Positions 1 through 4,757 of a DNA stretch of 13,858 nucleotides are shown piece after piece. Origin of the DNA: Burkholderiales bacterium (GTDB lineage Bacteria > Pseudomonadota > Gammaproteobacteria > Burkholderiales > JACMKV01); the NCBI GenBank assembly GCA_014379915.1, contig JACMKV010000141.1:1-13858 (forward strand), written 5' to 3'. Positions within the stretch are counted from its first letter, which is position 1. Each line of letters starts with the position of its first letter. The translations under genes and the position numbers were made by a program. The notes beneath the pieces were generated by a model. It saw only the letters and a list, made by a program, of their open reading frames with translations. It was not told where the DNA came from and did not search any database.

Positions 1-116
1 CTATGTACAAGTTGGGGCGCGACCCGGCGATCGGATCCAGCGTCCTGCTGACGGCAACGACCGACAGCATGGGTTTCTTCATATTCCTCGGTCTGGCGAG
101 CATTTTTCTGGTTTGA
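1..116 (+). CDS. mgtE: Magnesium transporter MgtE, C-terminal end (partial, 5' cut by window)
   Basis: The frame opened by the window edge (first full codon at 3) encodes 38 residues and stops with TGA at 114-116. The peptide includes GRDPAIGSSVLLTATTDS followed by MGFFIFLGLASIFLV. This is the typical end of MgtE-family Mg2+ channels: the PA-G(S) and TTD motif of the last pore-lining region and then the final transmembrane helix. MgtE is an inner-membrane dimeric Mg2+ channel gated by cytoplasmic N and CBS domains; those domains are outside the window. No clear terminator follows the stop. The family call rests on this short but well conserved tail, so it is good but not certain. Confidence 0.8.
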   Translation, partial: MYKLGRDPAIGSSVLLTATTDSMGFFIFLGLASIFLV

Positions 117-230
117 CTGCGCTTTCCGCCTGCGCACTATCGCGATTCGTCTGTAAACTTCACTTTCGCACTTTTACCGCTCGCAGCCGCACCCGAACGA
201 CTTGCACTAGTCCTGTACCGATCTTCATGA

Positions 231-1103
231 TGCAGTTTTTCAATCAGAAACCGGACGCTGGCGCTGCTGTTGCCTTTGATTTTCACAACTGCTGCCTGCT
301 CGCCGATTTCGCTGCTGAATCTCGCCATCAGCGACCATAGCTACAGGAAAGCGGCCGATATCAATTACGGCGATGCGATGCGCAATCAGCTCGATGTGTA
401 CGCCTGCCAAACCGCTGGCCGGCGCGCCGGTCGGGTTTTCTTTTATGGTGGCGCCTCGGAACGCGGTGCGTGCGGCGATTTGGTTGCTGAGGCGCTAGCT
501 TCGCGCCGCTTTGTCACGGTATTCCCGATTACCGCCCGTGTCCGGAGGTCAATTCCAGATTCCTCGAAGATTCGGCGCACGCCGTAAAATGGGTCAAGGA
601 CAATATCGCCAGTATAGCGGTGACCCGGAAAAAGATTTTTTTGATGGGGTATTCATCTGGGCGCCTACAACGCGGCGATGCTCGCAATCGACGATCGCTA
701 TCTGCAAAATGTCGGCATTGATGTCGCAGCCTTGAACGGTTCATTGGCCTGGCCGGGCCGTATGATTTCCTGCCGCTATCGAGCAATACGCAAAGTGGTT
801 TTTGGAGCGCCGCAGGGGCTGGAAGGATCCAACCGCTCAATTTCGTATCGAGTAACGAACCGCCCATGCTACTGTTGCACGGCTCGTCCGACGATACGGT
901 GGCAGCGCAACAGCAGCCGGTTGGAGGCGCGAGTGCGCGAGCAGGGCGGCGAGCTTACGCATATTGTTTACGACGACGTTAGCCACATCCGCATCGGCGG
1001 CGCAGGCCACGCTGCGCCTTTCCGCGACTGGGCGCCGGTGCTCGACGACGTCACCAAATTCATCCGCGCCCACTCGGACGCTGACTTGGATAGAAAGCGC
1101 TGA
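231..1103 (+). pseudogene. Broken alpha/beta-hydrolase (esterase/lipase-like) lipoprotein gene with many frameshifts
   Basis: Family motifs appear in order but in switching frames. A lipoprotein signal with LIFTTAAC lipobox lies near 261-299. An oxyanion-type VFFYGG is near 435-452. IPDYR starts at 521, after one base is lost from FVTV-IPDYR. DNIA/QYSGDPEK lies near 599-633, and the nucleophile elbow FLMGYSSG near 638-661. AYNAAMLAIDDRYLQ starts at 663, GLAGPYDFLPL near 746-778, VVFGAPQGLEG near 795-827, and the acid region MLLLHGSSDDT near 866-898. The end REQGGELTHIVYDDVSHIRI with the catalytic-type His runs to TGA at 1101-1103. I count at least seven frame changes, each explained by a one-base indel. 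The intact relative would be a membrane-anchored serine hydrolase of the prolyl oligopeptidase/BD-FAE type (established fold knowledge); substrate unknown. No single frame can make a working enzyme. Local sequencing errors are the alternative explanation. Confidence 0.85.
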
Positions 1104-1232
1104 CGATCATGCGGATTCTCCGGCACGCCAAGGCGATCGCATTCAAGCCGCAGCGCGGATAGCTGGCAGCTGAGTCTGGAGATACTGCGAGGCGAGACAT
1201 TCCGCCAGCTCGACACGTGGCCCTACCTATGG

Positions 1233-1883
1233 CTATCGGAGGCCCTGGATATATTCGGCTGCTGCCTTCATTTCCTGGTCGGTCATTTTCGCGGCGATCG
1301 TTCGCATCACGCGATTTGCATCGTTGGCGCGTTCTTCCGAGCGGAATGCGCGCAATTGCGCCGCAGTGTATTCCGCATGTTGACCCGCAAGCCGCGGATA
1401 TTGAGCTGGGATGCCGGCGCCATTCGGTGAATGGCAAGCCGCGCAAGCCGGAATTCCACTCGCGGAATTGCCGCCGCGATACAGCTTCTGGCCTGCCGCA
1501 ACCAGCGCTTTGTTGTTTGCTGCCTGCGGCTTAGGCTTTTGCTTGCTGAAAAAATCCGTCCAGCTTTTCATTTCTTTGGGCGAAAGGGCGGCTGCAATTG
1601 GGCTCATGATCGGGTTTTTTCGCTCGCCGGACTTGAATTCCTGCAGCTGTTTCAGGATATAAGCGCGATGTTGGCCAGCCAGGCCAGGATAGATTGGCGT
1701 GACGCTGTTGCCATCGGCGCCATGGCACGTCGCGCAGACTTGGGCAGCGGCCTGCACCGCTTCAACTGGTTCCGCAGCTTTCCCTTTCGGAACGTCCTGC
1801 GCGTGAACGACACAGGTGGCGACAAAGGCCAGGCCGAAAGCCATCGTGTTCGCGGTCTGGCGCCTGATTTGTATGATTGCCAT
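1233..1883 (-). CDS. Cytochrome c4, diheme periplasmic electron carrier
   Basis: The 216-residue product starts with a Sec signal peptide: basic IQIRRQT, then a hydrophobic stretch ending near VVHA-QD around residue 28. It carries two class I heme domains with CATCH (C50-C53-H54) and CAACH (C147-C150-H151). The NPIMSP (M93) and NRVMRTIA (M193) segments supply probable Met sixth ligands. The duplicated P-x-LAGQH-Y--QL-xF pattern in each half is the signature of cytochrome c4, which shuttles electrons from the bc1 complex to terminal oxidases. The start ATG (1881-1883) has no clear Shine-Dalgarno sequence. The gene is divergent from engB across 90 bp. In many betaproteobacteria it is followed by the cytochrome maturation genes resB and ccsB; here a pseudogene comes next. 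The symbol is left empty because naming in this family varies. Confidence 0.93.
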   Translation of the reverse strand: MAIIQIRRQTANTMAFGLAFVATCVVHAQDVPKGKAAEPVEAVQAAAQVCATCHGADGNSVTPIYPGLAGQHRAYILKQLQEFKSGERKNPIMSPIAAALSPKEMKSWTDFFSKQKPKPQAANNKALVAAGQKLYRGGNSASGIPACAACHSPNGAGIPAQYPRLAGQHAEYTAAQLRAFRSEERANDANRVMRTIAAKMTDQEMKAAAEYIQGLR

Positions 1884-1903
1884 GGAGTTTAGCGTCGTAT
1901 AAT
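1877..1903 (+). promoter_or_regulatory. Candidate sigma70 promoter for engB
   Basis: A perfect TATAAT lies at 1898-1903, with TTGCCA at 1877-1882 as a possible -35 (15-bp spacer, short). Transcription would start near 1910 and leave a leader of about 65 nt before the engB ATG at 1974. The -35 overlaps the first codons of the divergent cytochrome gene. By-eye match only. Confidence 0.45.
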
Positions 1904-1973
1904 CAATAAGAAACGCGCTATTCTAACCAAGCGCTACCCATCACACCAGTTAAACAGGTCAAACCAGTTGCGC

Positions 1974-2666
1974 ATGTCCGTATTCAGACAAGCCACATTT
2001 TTTACGACGGTTAACGATCTAGCGAGTCTGCCGCGGCACGCCGGGGTTGAAATCGCGTTCGCCGGCCGGTCAAACGCGGGAAAATCGAGCGCCATAAACA
2101 CACTGGCCGATCATAATCGCCTGGCCTTCGTCAGCAAAACGCCGGGGCGAACCCAGCATATCAACTACTTTAGCCTTGGCGAGGATCGCTATCTTGTTGA
2201 TTTGCCAGGATACGGTTACGCCAAAGTGCCGGCCGAAATGCGCTCTCACTGGGCACACCTGCTCGGAACTTATCTGCAAACTCGCGCCTGTCTGAATGGC
2301 TTGGTGCTGATAATGGACGCCCGCCATCCGATGACGCTGCTCGATCAGCAGATGCTTGCCTGGTTCGTCCCAACCGGCAAACCGGTGCACGTGCTGTTGA
2401 CGAAGGCCGATAAGCTGAGCCGGAATCAGGCGCAAAACACGCTGCGTTCCGTGCAACACTCGCTAGCAAGCACTTACCAAAATTGCACGGCGCAGCTTTT
2501 TTCGAGCTTGGCCAAGACGGGTGTTGAGGTTGTCGAGCAGGTGGCGATGGGGTGGCTGGGAATAAAAGAACTGCAGGCGGCACCAGGGCCGCCTGCAGTT
2601 TCGGAAAACAAAAACCCCCGGTTAAAGGGGAGTAAACCGGGGGCAAAACGCCTTAATAAAGATTAA
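1974..2666 (+). CDS. engB: Ribosome biogenesis GTP-binding protein EngB/YihA (YsxC)
   Basis: The 230-residue protein has the circularly complete TrmE-Era-EngA-EngB GTPase motif set. G1 is GRSNAGKS (31-38), the switch I region is KTPGRTQ (55-61), G3 is DLPGYG (76-81), G4 is TKAD (143-146) and G5 is SSLAK (177-181). EngB is a cytoplasmic GTPase needed for late assembly of the large ribosomal subunit. ATG 1974 gives MSVFRQATFFTTV, matching the usual family start; an in-frame TTG six bases upstream is less likely. No strong Shine-Dalgarno is visible. The catalytic core ends near residue 199. Residues 200-230 are a basic, low-complexity tail encoded by a row of inverted repeats, and the TAA stop lies in the third of them. 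hemB follows 114 bp downstream on the same strand. Confidence 0.95.
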   Translation: MSVFRQATFFTTVNDLASLPRHAGVEIAFAGRSNAGKSSAINTLADHNRLAFVSKTPGRTQHINYFSLGEDRYLVDLPGYGYAKVPAEMRSHWAHLLGTYLQTRACLNGLVLIMDARHPMTLLDQQMLAWFVPTGKPVHVLLTKADKLSRNQAQNTLRSVQHSLASTYQNCTAQLFSSLAKTGVEVVEQVAMGWLGIKELQAAPGPPAVSENKNPRLKGSKPGAKRLNKD

Positions 2667-2736
2667 GGCACCCGCTCAGGGAGGAGAAGCGGGAGACGAC
2701 TAAACATCGTCCGTGTAATCTGACGGCCTCGTTTTT
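2571..2736 (+). ncRNA. Tandem hairpin array, candidate structured RNA / small RNA
   Basis: Five inverted repeats stand almost end to end. (1) 2571-2581/2588-2598, a perfect 11-bp stem with a 6-nt loop. (2) 2615-2623/2635-2643, a perfect 9-bp stem with the 11-nt loop AAAGGGGAGTA. (3) 2650-2657/2662-2669, a perfect 8-bp stem with a 4-nt loop. (4) 2671-2676/2688-2693, a perfect 6-bp stem with the 11-nt loop CAGGGAGGAGA. (5) 2695-2699/2707-2711, a 5-bp stem with a 7-nt loop. A T-run follows at 2732-2736 and another at 2751-2757. The first three lie in or across the end of the engB reading frame. Loops 2 and 4 have the same length and a purine-rich GGA-containing core resembling CsrA/RsmA sites or Shine-Dalgarno sequences. 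The strand is inferred from the engB direction and the T-runs. It could instead be an elaborate engB 3' end or the hemB leader. No promoter was recognised. Confidence 0.6.
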
Positions 2737-2742
2737 GATAAG

Positions 2743-2770
2743 TTCACAAATTTTTTTATGGATTTAGAAT
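2743..2770 (+). promoter_or_regulatory. Candidate sigma70 promoter for hemB
   Basis: TTCACA (2743-2748) and TAGAAT (2765-2770) are each one mismatch from consensus, with a 16-bp A/T-rich spacer containing T7. The predicted start near 2777 is only about four bases before the hemB ATG, which would make a nearly leaderless message. Readthrough from engB is an alternative. Confidence 0.45.
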
Positions 2771-2780
2771 TTTAAGAATC

Positions 2781-3791
2781 ATGACTATGGCAGCGGGCTT
2801 TCCGGCCCTGAGAATGCGGCGAATGCGTCGCGACGAGTTTTCGCGGCGGCTGATTCGCGAGCATCATTTGACCGCAGCCGACTTGATCTATCCAGTGTTC
2901 GTGCGGGACGGCAGCGGGCAATCGGAACCAATCGCGTCAATGCCGGGCATCTTCCGTCAGCCGCTGACCGCTTTATTGCAACAGGCCGAGCGCTGCCTGC
3001 TGCTGGGCATCCCTGCCATTGCGATTTTTCCCGTCATCGATCAAAAGCTTAAAAGCCTGGATGCGGCCGAGGCACACAACCCAGACGGCTTGGTGCCGCG
3101 GATCGTGGCAGCCTTGAAGCAGCGCTTTCCCGAACTTGGGGTGATAACGGACATCGCACTCGACCCCTACACCAGCCACGGCCAGGATGGCTTAATCGAT
3201 GCCGGCGGCTATGTGCTGAACGACGAAACGCTGGAGGTGCTTGCGCGGCAGGCACAGATGCACGCCGCTGTCGGCGCGGATATCGTTGCGCCGTCGGACA
3301 TGATGGACGGCCGGGTTGCGGCTATTCGCGCCGCACTCGACAAGGATGGCGCGATTCATACGCGCATCCTCGCCTATTCGGCGAAATACGCATCGGCTTT
3401 CTATGCGCCGTTCCGTGATGCCGTCGGCTCGGCGCAAAGCCTGGGCAGCGGCAATAAATACACATATCAAATGGACCCGGCCAACGGCGATGAAGCGCTG
3501 CGCGAAGTCGCCCTTGATCTCCAGGAGGGCGCTGATATCGTCATGATCAAGCCTGGCTTGCCGTATCTCGACATCGTCCGCCGCGTGAAAGACGCGTTCG
3601 AGGCGCCGACCTTCGTTTACCAGGTCAGCGCTGAATACGCGATGCTGAAAGCGGCGGCGCAAAACGGCTGGCTCGACGAGCGCAGCTGCGTGCTCGAAAC
3701 GCTGGTGTCGTTCAAACGCGCCGGTGCGGATGCGATTCTGACCTACTACGCGCTCGAGGCCGCGCAGTGGTTGAAAAACGCTGACGCCTAA
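2781..3791 (+). CDS. hemB: Delta-aminolevulinic acid dehydratase (porphobilinogen synthase)
   Basis: HemB condenses two 5-aminolevulinate molecules to porphobilinogen in the cytoplasm, the second common step of heme synthesis. The 336-residue length fits the family. The two active-site lysines are visible: K202 in ILAYSAKYASAFY and K257 in IVMIKPGLPYLD; the latter forms the Schiff base. The metal region reads ALDPYTSHGQDG, with Asp where zinc-type enzymes have Cys, so this should be a Mg2+-dependent, zinc-independent form. The N-terminal PALRMRRMRRDEFSRRL is the usual first helix region. ATG 2781 is chosen because the family begins about there; ATG 2787 is also possible. Spacing to the start shows no Shine-Dalgarno. 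Heme supply is consistent with, but not specifically linked to, the nearby cytochrome gene. An IS110 fragment begins within a few bases of the stop codon. Confidence 0.97.
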   Translation: MTMAAGFPALRMRRMRRDEFSRRLIREHHLTAADLIYPVFVRDGSGQSEPIASMPGIFRQPLTALLQQAERCLLLGIPAIAIFPVIDQKLKSLDAAEAHNPDGLVPRIVAALKQRFPELGVITDIALDPYTSHGQDGLIDAGGYVLNDETLEVLARQAQMHAAVGADIVAPSDMMDGRVAAIRAALDKDGAIHTRILAYSAKYASAFYAPFRDAVGSAQSLGSGNKYTYQMDPANGDEALREVALDLQEGADIVMIKPGLPYLDIVRRVKDAFEAPTFVYQVSAEYAMLKAAAQNGWLDERSCVLETLVSFKRAGADAILTYYALEAAQWLKNADA

Positions 3792-3794
3792 CAG

Positions 3795-3921
3795 ATCATC
3801 CATTGGGCGATGCCTTCGGCGTCGTTGTCGAAGCGGTACACTTTTGTGAGGCGCTGTGAAACACATCCAAATGCGCCTTGCAAACATCGATACCAACCGC
3901 AGTGCTATGTGTGAGGGTCAT
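3795..3921 (-). pseudogene. IS110-family transposase, N-terminal fragment, frameshifted
   Basis: From ATG 3921-3919 the frame encodes MTLTHSTAVGIDVCKAHLDV, the start of the RuvC-like DEDD domain of IS110 transposases; the Asp of GIDV is the first acidic catalytic residue. A good ribosome-binding sequence GGGAG precedes the ATG. After about 22-26 codons the similarity continues in another frame as KVYRFDNDAEGIAQWM, which points to an indel in the CACAAAAG tract near 3850-3856. The coding match ends at the hemB 3' end. The product would be only a short nonfunctional peptide. An in-frame GTG/TTG extension upstream is not needed, since the Shine-Dalgarno and family start agree at 3921. Confidence 0.8.
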
Positions 3922-4065
3922 GGTAGTCTCCCATCCTTGCGAGTGATTCGGGCTGTGCCCAGGCACGGTTCGGGTGTGACGCATCCCGGATGAGGCGATC
4001 AAAACTGCTAACGGTGTGGGTCACCCAGGCTGTGGCGATCCGCCTCGTCCCGCCCTCACAGCCTG
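3922..4065 (-). ncRNA. Possible relic of an IS110 bridge RNA region
   Basis: IS110-family elements encode a structured bridge RNA in the noncoding segment next to the transposase gene (established knowledge, for elements with this segment upstream). Here the equivalent segment contains several self-complementary stretches: CAGGCTGTG/CACAGCCTG (4026-4034/4057-4065, perfect 9-bp stem), GTGCC-CA-GGCAC (3955-3966), the palindrome-like GGGTCACCC (4018-4026), and a GAGGCGATC/GATCCGCCTC pairing with one bulge. No RNA family was matched. The 4026-4065 stem could alternatively be a termination signal of the minus-strand gene ending at 4066, although it has no U-tract. Confidence 0.35.
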
Positions 4066-4686
4066 TCAGGCAGCGCTCTTGTCGCCGTCTTCAGCGAGCA
4101 GCGCTTCCAGCGCTTCCAGCCCTGCCCGCTGCATGGGCTCGCCGGTCGGCGTCCTGCGCAGCGTTTGCCGCTGATCATCGACCGACAGGATCGACAGGCG
4201 CAGTTCAGTGCCGTCGAGATCGAGTACAAATACCGGTACGAGTCGTTGTTCATCGCCAACACGCAGCCGGCTTTCGGCGCTCTGATAAGCAAGTTCGCGA
4301 TCAAGCAGAAAAATTTCGACGCTCTTCGGGTTGTCGGCGAAGAGCTGCAGGCAAATCGGCGAATATGGGCCGGCGCGACCACTTAGCACCGGGCCGGTCA
4401 GGAAGGGATTGAACGGGGTGAATTGGCGCAGGGCGCTCGCGGCTTTCTGCCTGAGCAGAATTAGCCGCGCGCCATGGGAGTCGGCCTGGAAAAGTTCGCG
4501 ATAAATACGCAGCGCGACCTCGATTTCGGCGTTGGTCGGTAGATCGCGCGTTTCGGACAGGCCAGCTTGGCGCGCCGCCTTGCGTTTGGCCTGCGCGAAA
4601 TCATCAATGCCGTCTTCAGCCATCAATCGCGCGGCAAGATGTGCCAGGTGTTTGCGCAGGTGTAGCGCTTGTAGATTCTTCGGCAT
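4066..4686 (-). CDS. Uncharacterised protein with a degenerate nucleotidyltransferase-like motif
   Basis: The 206-residue cytoplasmic protein has no signal peptide or membrane segment. The N-terminal part has LAARLMAEDGIDDFAQAKRK (about 18-36), a helical arginine/lysine-rich segment. A central segment FLTGPVLSGRAGPYSPICLQ (95-114) is followed by LFADNPKSVEIFLLDRELAY. I recall betaproteobacterial proteins of similar length and layout, sometimes annotated as nucleotidyltransferase-like because of a G-x(4,6)-YS-x-ID motif. In this copy the acidic residue expected after YSxI is Cys, so catalysis by that mechanism looks unlikely. The function is unknown. The gene runs in the same direction as ponA, starting 71 bp after the ponA stop, and may be co-transcribed. 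ATG 4686 has no clear Shine-Dalgarno. Reality as a gene is well supported by length and codon pattern. Confidence 0.75.
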   Translation of the reverse strand: MPKNLQALHLRKHLAHLAARLMAEDGIDDFAQAKRKAARQAGLSETRDLPTNAEIEVALRIYRELFQADSHGARLILLRQKAASALRQFTPFNPFLTGPVLSGRAGPYSPICLQLFADNPKSVEIFLLDRELAYQSAESRLRVGDEQRLVPVFVLDLDGTELRLSILSVDDQRQTLRRTPTGEPMQRAGLEALEALLAEDGDKSAA

Positions 4687-4757
4687 TGTTTAGCAGGCAA
4701 AAAAGGCCGGCAGGCAGCATAACCCGGGAGTGCGGCACAACCCCGCCCTAAAAACGG

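Larger units (their letters stand above)
3792..4065 (-). mobile_element. IS110-family insertion sequence remnant (left end and transposase start only)
   Basis: The stretch between the hemB stop and the end of the next gene holds, on the minus strand, a transposase N-terminus (3795-3921) preceded by about 144 bp of structured noncoding DNA. No C-terminal Tnp domain and no right end are present. The inner break falls within a few bases of the hemB stop, so a deletion has removed most of the element. The outer boundary is uncertain because IS110 elements normally lack obvious terminal inverted repeats. The boundary at 4065 is set only by the neighbouring stop codon. Confidence 0.7.

Noticed and set aside
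137..328. Minus-strand open frame of 63 codons opposite the broken hydrolase
   Set aside because: No ribosome-binding site or recognisable motif, and it lies antisense to readable hydrolase fragments and the lipobox signal.
1110..1160. Short frame starting MRILRHAKAI, reminiscent of the RHG start of phosphohistidine phosphatases
   Set aside because: Only 17 codons before a stop and no further matching motif in any frame; too little to call a fragment.
1161..1210. Inverted repeat AGCTGGC / GCCAGCT downstream of cytochrome c4
   Set aside because: A 7-bp stem with a 36-nt loop and no T-run; not distinguishable from chance.
1411..1892. Plus-strand open frames opposite the cytochrome c4 gene
   Set aside because: They are antisense shadows of a gene with two CXXCH motifs and a signal peptide; their products show no family pattern.
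3192..3896. Long minus-strand open frame (234 codons) opposite hemB
   Set aside because: HemB active-site motifs on the plus strand are unambiguous; long antisense frames are expected in G+C-rich genes.
4687..4757. Possible terminator after mrcA on the minus strand (T-run at 4698-4703 as seen from that strand)
   Set aside because: The T-run follows GCCGGCC but no stable stem of more than about 4 bp could be paired with it, so it is not annotated.
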